This document shows positions 20,104 through 30,099 of a stretch of 64,000 nucleotides of DNA, in pieces. Source of the stretch: Rosa chinensis (taxonomy: Eukaryota; Streptophyta; Magnoliopsida; Rosales; Rosaceae). The notes under the pieces are model-generated. The model was not told the origin of the DNA, ran no database searches, and saw only the letters and a list, made by a program, of their open reading frames with translations. Each line of letters begins with the position of its first letter. Within the stretch, counting starts at the first letter, position 1. The stretch covers positions 85,598,398 through 85,662,397 of the forward strand of contig NC_037092.1 in assembly GCF_002994745.2 (NCBI RefSeq). Direction: 5' to 3'. Both the position numbers and the translations under genes were made by a program.

Positions 20104-23100
20104 TCAACATGTTGTGACACTGAGCAAGATCAAGCAATGCTTGAACTTCTCTACAGCAACGGGCTTGGTAAGACAATTTGCAGCATTGTCATCTGTGTGA
20201 ACCTTCTCCACAATAATATTTCCAGATTCTACCCAATCTCTGATCCTGTGATAGCGAACATCAATGTGTTTCGTCCTTGCATGAAACACTTGATTCTTTG
20301 CCAAATGAATGGCACTTTGACTGTCACACTTCACTACCACGCCTTCTTGGTGAATTCCAAATTCACTTGCCAGCCCATTCAACCAAATAGCTTCCTTTGA
20401 AGCTTCTGTTAACGCCATATATTCTGCCTCAGTAGTAGATAGAGCTGTGACTGCTTGAAGGGTTGCTTTGCAGCTCACAAGTCCTCCTCCACAAGTAAAA
20501 ACATAACCTGTTGTGGACCTCCTTCTATCTAAGTCTCTTGCATAATCTGAGTCAACAAAACCAGCCACGCATGCTACTTCTTGTTTTCTCTCAAACATGA
20601 TTCCAAGCTACCTAGTCCCTTTTAAATACCTCAAAATTCACTTCACTGCTTCCCAGTGGGGCTTATCCGGATTTGACATGTACTTAGATACAACGCTCAA
20701 TGCTTGAGCTAAATCTGGTCTTATGCAGATCATCGCATACATGACACACCCTACTGCACTTGTATATGGAACATCCTTCATCGCATCAATCTCTTTTTGA
20801 CTTGATGGCCTTTGCTTTGCACTTAACTAATAATGTGCCGCTAATGGGATAGAAACAACCTTAGCTCCATCCATGTTGAAGCATTCAAGTACCCTCATAA
20901 TGTACTTTTCTTGCGACAGCCAAATTTTACCAGCTTTTCTATCCCACCTTATTTCAATTCCAAGGATCTTTTGTGCAGCTCCTAGATCCTTCATGTTGAA
21001 TTCAGCTCCCAATTTCTTCTTAAGCTCTTGAATTTTAGACATGTCCTTGCATGCAATTAGCATGTCATCTACATACAAAAGTAGTAGAATAATCTCCCCA
21101 TCTTGAAATATATGGTAGTAAACGCAGCAGTCATATAGGCACCTTGTGTAGCCTATTTTCAACATGTATGTGTCGACACGCTTATACCACTGCCTTGGTG
21201 ATTGCTTAAGTCCATATAGGGACTTCTTTAACCGACAAACCAGATCTTCTTTTCCTGTTTCGACAAAACTCTCTAGCTGCGACATATAAATGTCTTCTTC
21301 AAGGTCCCCATGAAGAAACGCAGTTTTCACATCCATCTGCTCAATCTCCATATCATACTGAGCTGCTATAGACAACAATAACCGAATCGAAGTGTGTTTG
21401 AAGACCGGAGAGAAAATCTCGTCATAATCCACTCCCTCTTTCTGTGAATACCTTTTTGCCACCAAACGTGCTTTATACTTTATGGCATCAGCATCATGTA
21501 GTCCTTCTTTCTTCCTAAACACCCACTTGCAGCCAACAATTTTTCTTTCTTTGGGTTTAGGAACCAACTCCCACATGGAATTCTTATACAAAGATTCCAT
21601 CTCTTTCGTCATAGCACCAATCCAACCTGCCCGTTCTTCACTTTCTATGGCATCTTGATAAGTAGTTGGATCTCCTTGACTTATACTCAGAGCATGACTC
21701 ACATCTTCTTCTGGTTCGAACCCAAACCTTTGTATCTTTCTTGGATTCCTCTTAGGTTTGTCAAGTGCTATGCTTCTTTTAAATGACTCAGGTGCTTGTG
21801 GGATAGGGGAATTTCAACCCCTCTGTGGGGATTGCTCCACCTGAGCCCTAACTAGTGACTGTTGTTGCTGCTCTGTTTCTTCAATAACTCCTTGATCATT
21901 CCCTACTTGCTCAATTTGCTCCACCTGAACTTGAGAATCTTCATCTGATGGTTTAGCTAATGAAATCTTGATTGCTTCTTCTTCAACAACAGCCATCTTC
22001 TCCTTCTTGCTATTAAACTCCTCATTCAATGGCATAGTCTTCTCATCAAAGATTACATCCCTGCTGATCACCCTTTTTTCGTTGACTATATCCCACAACT
22101 TATAACCTTTCACCCCTTTTTCAAAGCTGATGAACAAGCACTCATGGGACTTTGGTTTCAGTTTGGTTCTTTCATCGCTGGGAATATGTGCATAAGCACT
22201 ACAGCCAAACATTCTCAAGTTGGAATAATCAACTGGCTTTCCAGACCATACCTCCTCTGCACACTTGAAGTTAATAGCCCTAGAAGGTGATCTATTAATC
22301 AAAAAACATGCATGATTAACCGCTTCTGCCCATAAAGTTTCAGGCAACCCCGCATGAAGTCTCATGCTTCTTTCTCTCTCCATGAGAGTTCTGTTCATCC
22401 TTTCTGCAACACCGTTTTGTTGGGGAGTCTTCTTAACAGTAAAGTGTCTTGTGATGCCGGCATCCTTGCACAGCTGTAAGAACTGATTATCTCTATATTC
22501 ACCTCCATTGTCGCTTCTCAAACACTTGATTTTTCTGCCTGTTTGGTTTTCAACTTCAGCTTTCCACTCCTTGAACTTAGTGAAAACCTGGTATTTAGTT
22601 TTCATAAAATATACCCAAACCTTCCTCGAAAAATCTATGAAAGAGACAAAATATCTGGCTCCACCCTTTGATTTCGTTGGTGTAGGCCCCCAAACATCTG
22701 TGTGAATATAGTCCAATACTCCTTTGGATTTATTCTCACTGCTGCCCACATTGAACGTCACCTTGGTCTGCTTTCCGAGTGTGCAATACTTGCAAAATTC
22801 AAGTTTGTAGCTCATTACACCTTCCAGCTGATCCCTTTTGTGTAATTCTTGCAACCCTCTCTGACTCATGTGCCCTAGCCGTTTATGCCAAAGCTCAGTC
22901 TTGTCTTCCTCTATACAAACTGCAGCTCCACCGACCACCGTAGAACCCGTAAGTTTATACATGTTATCTGGTTGCATCACACTCCTCATGTAGACCATTT
23001 GTCCCTTTCCTACCTTGAGCTGTCCTTTTTCAGATTTATACCCAAATCTAGCCCTATCCAAAGTGCTCAATGAAATCAAATTTCTGCTTAATTTTGGGAC

Positions 23101-24168
23101 ATGTCTAACATTTCCCAGCATTCGGACAATTCCATCATGCATCTTGATCTTTACTGTTCCGATTCCCATGATTCTACAAGGTGAATCATCTCCCATCAAC
23201 ACTTCCCCGGTGTTCCTCTCTTCATATGTGTCGTACCAATCTCTGTGTGTGCACATATGGAATGTGCAGGCTGTATCCAAGGTCCAATATTTAAGTGCGC
23301 TGGAGCTGGTTGTTACTGCGAGAAGTTCTCCATCGTCACTATAATTTCCAGCAACGACATTGGCTGGCTTGGAGCTTTCTCCTAACATCTGCGCCTTTTT
23401 CTCCTTCCATTGTTTGCAATTCCTTTTCCAGTGGTCGAGTGAACCACATTCGAAGCAACCATTCTTCTTTTCTTTGCCTTTTCCCTTGGATGTTGACCTG
23501 CCTCTTTCTTCAAATCCACCACCTCTATTCCTGGACCTTCCTCTCTCCTTGCCTCTGACATGAAGTCCCCGTGCTTGAGAACTTTCTTCTTCTTTGTCCA
23601 TTTTGACATAAGATTCCAGGTTCTCACACACTTTAGAAAGTGTGATAGTATCTTTGAATATCATGGTGGTTTTGAAGTGCTTGAATGAAGGTGGAAGTGA
23701 ATGTAGTAACATGATAGCCGTGTCTTCATCATCCATCTTTGCTCCACCCTTCTCCAAGTTTGATATGCAATTCTGAAAATTGCATATGTGACCATTAAGA
23801 TCATCCCCTTCCTCCATCTTGAGGCCAAAGAGCTGTTCCTTCAAGAGTAGCTTGCTGCTGATAGTTTTACCCCTATAGACTCTTTCAAGCTTTTCCCATG
23901 CTTCCTTTGCAGTCATATTCTCCCCAATATGAAGCAGGTCATTATCAGCAAGATGCCGCTTAATGGAGCTCTTTGCTTTCTTATTCTTCTTCGTATAATC
24001 TGCTTCAGTCATTGTTGTAGGCTTATCTCCAATTGCCTCATCAACCTCTTGCTGAACCAAAACGTTCTTCATCTTCCTTTGCCAAAGCGTGAAGTTGTCC
24101 TTGCCATTAAAGGGCTTAATGGACAGTTTCACATCTCCTGCTTCAACAATGACTTTGCTGTTCACCAT
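20104..24168 (-). pseudogene. Copia-2 gag-pol polyprotein with in-frame stops
   Basis: One continuous frame from 24168. Gag has the UBN2-like LWQRKMKNVL and a CCHC knuckle (CFECGSLDHWKRNC). Protease has WTLDTACTFHM. Integrase has HKRLGHM, CKYC, SDNGGEY and PQQNGVAERMN. Reverse transcriptase has YVDDMLIACKD, and RNase H has DSQSAIHLAKN. The frame is kept throughout but is stopped four times: TGA near 21814, TAG near 20827 and two more between 20640 and 20605 in the stretch before FERKQE. Several stops sit where Trp, Arg or Gln codons are expected, as deamination of methylated C would produce. Confidence 0.92.
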
Positions 24169-24203
24169 CGCAAAACACCTTGAGCCTAAGCTCTGATACC
24201 ACT

Positions 24204-24720
24204 TATTGTGTAAGCCCCTTTAGGATCGTTGTGTTTTACTAAAGCAAAATCAGAATAATAGATGAACTGAAAACAGAAACAACACAACAGATTTTTGAGT
24301 GGTTCAGCCAAAACTTTAGCCTACGTCCACTTCGTGATCTCTCTTGAGAGATTCACTAGCACTATGAAGAATTTAGGTGTTTACAAGTATTGCAGATCCC
24401 TCAAACCCCTCAGACTAGTTCTTATCTCTCTATCACCTTGACTCTCAGTTTTCTGCACTCTCTGTCTTCTATTCTCAGAAAACCCCCTGCAGCTCCTATG
24501 TATAGCAAATAGAGCTGCTGATACAATATGGGATTAGGATTCCTAATCCTAATAGACTAAGCTTTTCAAAGCCTATAATACAAATCCTAATAGAACTTGA
24601 AAGACTAACTTTCCTAGAACTTATAGAAAAGCTGCGCGCAAACCTCTTTCCTTTCTAGACTTGGATTTGAATTCTACATCCTAATTTTTCAGATTGTATC
24701 AATGAGCCAAAAACACAACA
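24204..24720 (-). repeat. 5' LTR of Copia-2
   Basis: 517 bp, partner of 19424-19945. The primer-binding site lies just to its left (minus strand downstream). Confidence 0.9.
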
Positions 24721-24926
24721 GGTATTCCTATTCTTGATATATCCATCCTCTCCCAAATGTCATCAAGGGTTATAAGGATCTTATTTCTTCTCATTATTTC
24801 CTTACTCAATCTAGCTGCTCTTCCAATTTCAGTCTCCTCCTTGAATTCGAAGCCCAACAGATCTGCCAATTGGCCTTGAATTTTTCTCAAGTCAGGGCTT
24901 TGTGATATAGTAGCCATAATTAAATG
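24721..24926 (-). pseudogene. Unit C receptor: RNBS-A to kinase-2 part
   Basis: The minus strand encodes [20 protein letters not shown] and ILITLDDIWERMDISRIGIP, matching IMAVVSQSPDLKKIQ and ILIILDDIW of unit D. The kinase-2 motif ends in Trp (LDDIW), the mark of CC-type and not TIR-type NB-ARCs. It is bounded by the LINE duplication on the right (24911-24926) and the Copia duplication on the left (24721-24725). Confidence 0.95.
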
Positions 24927-26294
24927 TGCCACTCACCAGCTTGGTAACTTAAAAGCACCCGGCCCTGATGGCTTCCCAGGTTTCTTCTATCATAATTATT
25001 GGAACATTGTTCATGAAACAATTAACTTGGCTGCTGACTCTTTCTACAGGGGAGAATTTCCTTTGAATTTCTTGAACAGAATCAATGTTACACTGATTCC
25101 CAAAGTTCCCAACCCTGACACGATCAATCAGTTTAGACCAATCAACCTTTGCAATAACTCTTACAAGATCCTCTCCAAGATCTTAGCTAATCGCTTGAAG
25201 TCTATCCTGCCTAATTTGATCTCTCAGCAGCAAAATGCATTTGTCCCGGGAAGACAGATACAAGATAATCTGATAATTGATCATGAGGCTTTTCATTATT
25301 TGAGGCTCAAGAATTCTTCTAGAGATGTGGAGATGGGAGTGAAGCTTGATATGAATAAAGCTTATGATCGGGTGGAGTGGGACTTTCTTGAGAAAACAAT
25401 GATCAAGATGGGGTTCTGTTCAAAATGGGTTAGTCTGATTATGAGCTGTGTTAAGACTGTGTCTCTCTCAATGGGAATAAACGGTAAACAAGGTGAGTTT
25501 TTTCATCCATCTAGAGGTTTACGACAAGGTGATCCCCTCTCCCCGTACTTATTCCTACTTGTTAGTGAAGTCCTTTCCTTGAATATCGTGAATGCTATTG
25601 AGAATGGTAGACTACAGGCGATTAAACTTAGCACTAGATGTCCGGGGCTCACACATCTTCTCTTTGCAGATGATGCTCTATTCTTCCTCAAAGCAAATGT
25701 CAGGAATTGCCAAGCCCTAAATAGTATCTTGAGTGAGTACTGCATTGCATCAGGACAGAGCATTAACTATGAGAAATCTTCTCTATTTTTCTCATCAAAT
25801 ACCCCTTCTAATTTGAGAGAGTCAATTGGCGAAGTTTTCAGTATACCTCTTGGAAATAGCACTGATCCTTACCTAGGTCTACCTACTCATTGGGGTAAAT
25901 CAAAACGAGATGCTTTGGCTTATGTTCGTGACAGGGTTAGTACTAAAATTGATGGCTGGAAATCTCTTTTCTTGTCTCAAGCTGGGAAAGAAGTTCTGAT
26001 CAAGGTGGTAGCAACAGCAGTGCCTGTTTATCCTATGTCTTGTTTTCTGATGCCAACTACCCTTTGCAAAGCGATAAATGCTGATATTGCTCGCTTTTGG
26101 TGGAACAAAAATGATAGTCAGAGGGGAATTCATTGGCTATCATGGGAAAAACTTTGTAAACCGAAAGATGTTGGTGGGATTGGCTTTCGTGACTTGGAGT
26201 CTTTTAATAAAGCTCTACTAGCAAAACAGTGTTGGAGGATCATAAATAATCCTGATGCTTTATGGGTTAAGATCATTAAAGCTCGTTATTTCCC

Positions 26295-26676
26295 AAGGTT
26301 CTAAAAAACGCTAGGCGCTAGTCGGGCGGTGACCCAGGGACTAGCGCCTAGGGGCCTAGGCGGGAGCCTAGGCGGGAGCCTAGGCGGGAGCCTAGGCGGG
26401 GACTAGGCGGTTTTTTTTTTTTTAATTTTTAAATTATTTTAATGACATATAATAATATAAATGACAATATTTAAAGTCTAAAAATTAATTATAAATATAA
26501 AAATAGTCAAAATATAGAATAAATTAGGGTTTATGACCGCCTAGGCTCCGCCTAGAACCGCCTAGCCCGCCTAGTCCCCGCCTAGCACAGCCTAGCACCA
26601 CCGCCTAGCCCAGCGCCTAGGCCAAAATCGGAGCGGTTCCTTGCCGCCTAGCGCCTAGGCCGATTTTTAGAACATT
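26295..26676. mobile_element. Mutator-type MITE, copy 1
   Basis: 382 bp from AAGGTTCTAAAAAACG to TTTTTAGAACATT, with terminal inverted repeats continuing into ctaggcgctag. A 10-bp duplication GTTATTTCCC flanks it (26285-26294 and 26677-26686), a length typical of Mutator-like elements. Near the left end a 12-bp unit cctaggcgggag is repeated about four times. No coding capacity. Confidence 0.88.
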
Positions 26677-27502
26677 GTTATTTCCCAAACTGTTCTTTAA
26701 TGGAAGCCTCAAAGGGATCTAGAGCCTCTTGGGGTTGGAGCATCCTCCTTGTTGGAAGAGATGTTATTAGCACCAATGCTCGGTGGCAGATAAACAATGG
26801 GAAGATGGTTGATGTTTGGAAGGATAGATGGATTCCAAATTCTAAATTGGGAGTGATTGAGCCAGTACTAACTAGTAATCGGTTCACCCCTCTTCAGGTT
26901 AGTGAATTGATTGATGAAGATACTAGGAGTTGGAAAATTGATCACATCATTCCGTTCATCACTGACAAGGACGCAAGAGCTATTTCTGCTATTCCTCTTA
27001 TTAATCCGGAAGAGGATGACAGATTGATTTGGCCTCATGAGAAGGATGGAAATTATAGTGTCAAAACTGGTTATCATTGCATTAGGGAGAGCTCAACAAT
27101 GCCTCCCATAAATCAAGCTTCTAGCTCACACTCTCTGGATTCGAAAATTTGGAAGCTTTGCTGGGGAGTGAAAACAATTCCAAAAATTTCAAATTTTCTT
27201 TGGAGAGCTTTGAATAATGCCCTCCCAACCTTTGGGAATCTGTTTAGAAGGAAAATTACTCCTACCCCTTTGTGTAAACTCTGCGGTGAAGGATTGGAGA
27301 CTGTGGAGCACTACTTATTACTTTGCCCGTGGGTTGAGAGAGTGTGGTTTGGGTGTGCTCTAGGAGTCATTATCAACAAAGACAGAATTACAAGCTTTGA
27401 CAGATGGTTATCAAGTTGCATTGACTCCTCAAGTGTCCCTAAGAGTCAATTGGGTTGGGTGATGACTTATATAAGCTTCTTGCTTTGGGAAATTTGGAAG
27501 AT

Positions 27503-27562
27503 GAGGTACTCAGCTGTTTACAGAGGTACTCAGCTGTTTATAGAGATACTTAGCTGTTTATA
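27503..27562. repeat. 20-bp triplication in LINE-A
   Basis: Three head-to-tail 20-bp units on the pattern gaggtactcagctgtttaca, the third with two extra changes. The extra 40 bp shift the LINE frame. Confidence 0.95.
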
Positions 27563-28322
27563 AAAATGTAAACCCTTCACCTGACCATACGATTGTGAGG
27601 GGCAATGTTTTGGCCTCTGAATATCTTGAAGCTACCATACACCCGTCCACCATTCCCCATATCCCTCTCAACCCTGCCCCCTCTTACTCAAAGATGGTCT
27701 CTACCAACTGACCCTATTGTAAAGGTGAATGTTGATGGAGCATGGGATGCCTCAAATCTATATTCTGGTGTCGGAGTCGTCATAAGAAACGCTCAGGGGG
27801 CACTTTTGTTGGGTTGCAGTTTATTTGGCTATTATAACTCCTCCATTGAAGCTGAAGCTGCCGCTGTTGTGCAAGGACTTACAGAGGCATCAAGGCTTCA
27901 TCTTTTGAACGTTCATGTGGAATGTGACAGCCAAGAGGTAATTAATGCCCTTAATATGAAGATTGAGAGAGGCAATTGGAGAATCTATCCTTTGCTTCAA
28001 GAGTTTCACCGATTGAAAAATGAGTTCCATCACGTTTCTTGGTCTTGGATCTCAAGAGAAGCTAACCGTGCAGCTGATGCAGCGGCCAAGCTAGCCAAAG
28101 TGAGGTTGTGCACTTTGTATTGGACTAATGGTCCTCCAACCTCCATGCAATTGGTTCTCACTAGTGATGGTCTTCCTGGTCCTCCTTAGTACTAGTATTT
28201 ATACCTATTGTGTCTTGGCTTCTTTTGTCATAGACATTGGAACTTTTGTTGTTTTGTGCATTTGGTTGTATGCTTTTTGCCTCTTGGCTATCAATAGATG
28301 AATTTCAGACCAAAAAAAAAAT

Positions 28323-28600
28323 TAGCCATAATTACATGACGAAAGATTCCATTTTTTCGAGCTTGATCACTGACATGTTTTACCATGGTTGTCTTGCCAA
28401 CGCCTCCCATTCCGCAGATTCCAATGGCAGTGACCTCTTCATCTTCTAGCCCTTTCATAACCATATTCATGGCTTGTCTTGTTGCTTCAAATTCTTCAAA
28501 ATCTCCCATGTTGATTGCAATAGGTTGTACTTTACTACAGACATATTCCACAATGTCTTCGATGAGTTCTCTTTCAGTCGTAAAAGAAGAATTAGGGATC
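28323..28600 (-). pseudogene. Unit C receptor: NB-ARC start with P-loop
   Basis: The minus strand reads ERELIEDIVEYV, then FEATRQAM, GICGMGGVGKTTMVKHV (P-loop) and FRHVIMA, where the LINE begins. It aligns residue by residue with the start of exon 2 of unit D. The expected splice acceptor AG next to the exon start seems to be lost (ttac where unit D has gtag), which may be another defect. Confidence 0.92.
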
Positions 28601-28680
28601 AAATATACTCATAACATAAATTAATAATCAATCCCAAACAACAATTATGACTCTGATTAAGATGGTCTCAAGCTGCTTAC

Positions 28681-29341
28681 TTGTATTTCTTTGAATCCCA
28701 ACCAGATAAATGAGCCACTTTGTTTAAAGCATCTCTCCATTGTTGGACCTTCTCCGATAGTCCGATCTATGTCGCCTAGAATTTTCATATTTGGTGAAAG
28801 CTTCTTCGAAACTTCTCTTCTGATATCTTACATCAGTAGGCTCGACATTATAAAAAAGTGGAAGAATTCTGTTGTCGTCTCTCATGCATTCACAGATCTT
28901 TGTAAGTTCCTCCAAACACCAAGTAGAAGAAGCATACTTTTCGGACAGAACAACAATTGCCAACCTTGATTCTTCAATTGCTTTTAGTAGAGTGGGAGAA
29001 ATAGTATCCCCTACTTGAAGATCTTGGTCATCCATGAATGTTTTAATTCCCCTCCTGTGCAGTCGATCATATAATTCAAATGTAATACCCTTGCGAGTGT
29101 CAGGACCCCTGAAACTCAAGAACACATCATAATTCCATCGACGAGCTGCTGATGATTTAGCTGATGGTGAAGGAAGAGGTCTGGAGGCATCGATGTTGAC
29201 GAACTCTTGATTATCCTACGATGTTGGCTCATGCTTTTCAACCATGTAACCCAACCGATGCTTCACTAGAGTCCATATCCACTTAATAGTAGCTATGACA
29301 CCGATCCATGTCACAATTACCACAATAATCGCCAAGGCCAT
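28681..29341 (-). pseudogene. Unit C receptor: signal-anchor and TIR exon
   Basis: First exon of unit C. From the ATG at 29341 the minus strand opens with a strongly hydrophobic segment (MALAIIVVIVTWIGVIAT and on), then a basic stretch, an in-frame TAG near 29216, and the TIR domain from YDVFLSFRGPDTRKG. TIR landmarks include GIKTFMDD, AIVVLSEKYASSTWCLEEL (with the Glu thought to be catalytic) and ILPLFYNVEPTDVR. A frameshift near 28760 precedes WRDALNKVAHLSGWDSKKY, after which a GTAAGC donor begins the intron. The hydrophobic start is absent from unit D, so this copy may have been membrane-anchored before it died. Confidence 0.88.
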
Positions 29342-29905
29342 CTTTCAATTAAACATGCAAACATAGAGAAGAAAAACAAAAATTTAAATGTGCAAATATA
29401 GAGAAGAAAAACAAAAATGTGTAAAAACCAATCAAATCAAATATGAAATAATTAAAAGACTATGTTTCTAACCTGGAAGTAATGGAATTCCATTAGCTTC
29501 AGTGTTACAGACCCAGAAGTATTCTGCCTTGGAGAGTTGGAGAAGAGAATTTTGGACAGAGAATGAGAGAAGAGAGTATATTTCCCCGGCTTCGATGAGA
29601 CACTCTTTTTATTATCTAAAGAGTAAAGGTAGACTCAGGCAAGCATGTAAACTATTGGAGCAGTTATTCTTGAAACTGAAAGGTTTATTTATCAGTTATT
29701 CTTGGAGCAGGACTTACTTGTTGCTGTTTATAACATTAAAAGGTTTGAACCAACCAATGATTTCTCCACTTGCAGCTCCATGGGCCCAGTCAATTGGTAA
29801 AGCTTGAGGAAATTATTGGTGTTTATGGTCCTACGGTATCTTGACCTAAAAATAGACTACAAGTTTGGACTTTGGAGTACTGGTTTAACCTGTAAAATCA
29901 TATTA
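29342..29905. other. Upstream region of unit C; no gene
   Basis: Probable former promoter of the unit C receptor. It contains an imperfect direct repeat of about 31 bp (atagagaagaaaaacaaaa at about 29362 and 29399). No open frame of interest. It ends at the ACATC duplication of the third Copia. Confidence 0.5.
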
Positions 29906-29910
29906 ACATC

Positions 29911-30089
29911 TGTTGTAGGAGAATAGAATTGTGTTTATTATTGATAATAGGAGCCCTTTATATAGGGAGTTTACAGAGTACACAAAAGGTAACAGAATCG
30001 GAATACAATTAGTATACCTAGGGTACTTTCCTATTACAACTCTAAACCCTAGTTTGAAGAGGCACACATTATGTCGATATCCTTCAACA
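29911..30089 (-). repeat. 3' LTR of Copia-3
   Basis: 179 bp, seemingly identical to 35755-35933. TATA-like ctatataaaggg on the minus strand. Confidence 0.95.
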
Positions 30090-30099
30090 CTCCCCCTTG

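Larger units (their letters stand above)
19424..24720 (-). mobile_element. TNT1-like copia retrotransposon (Copia-2)
   Basis: About 5.3 kb on the minus strand, LTRs 19424-19945 and 24204-24720, duplication GGTAT at 19419-19423 and 24721-24725. A primer-binding site on the pattern TGGTATCAGAGC lies 2 bp inside the 5' LTR, and a purine-rich aaggtggagat precedes the 3' LTR. The LTRs start TGTTGTGT and end ACACAATA, that is TG...TA. They differ by several substitutions and small indels, so this insertion is older than Copia-1. It splits the unit C receptor between GIP and the RNBS-B segment. Confidence 0.93.
24935..28189 (+). pseudogene. LINE-A ORF2: reverse transcriptase and RNase H
   Basis: Starts within [10 protein letters not shown], then [39 protein letters not shown] and FADDAL (reverse transcriptase motifs), WW.K and the zf-RVT domain (FLWRALNNALPT, then CxxC), and RNase H (VNVDGAW, ECDSQEVI, REANRAAD) ending at 28189. 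The endonuclease is missing because of 5' truncation. The frame was continuous until the MITE broke it at 26295; across the MITE the ends rejoin in frame. A 20-bp triplication at 27503-27562 shifts the frame before the RNase H part. Confidence 0.92.
24927..28322 (+). mobile_element. 5'-truncated LINE with 16-bp duplication (LINE-A)
   Basis: A non-LTR retrotransposon in plus orientation, starting inside its reverse transcriptase and ending in a poly-A tail (28312-28321). The target-site duplication is 16 bp, tagccataattaaatg at 24911-24926 and 28323-28338 with one mismatch. It lies between HVIMA and TISQS of the unit C NB-ARC, read on the minus strand. A Mutator-type MITE (26295-26676) later inserted into it. 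Confidence 0.95.

Noticed and set aside
22800..24168. DTA instead of DTG in the Copia-2 protease as a mutation
   Set aside because: TNT1-like copia proteases commonly have DTA or DSA at this place, so it is probably functional ancestry.
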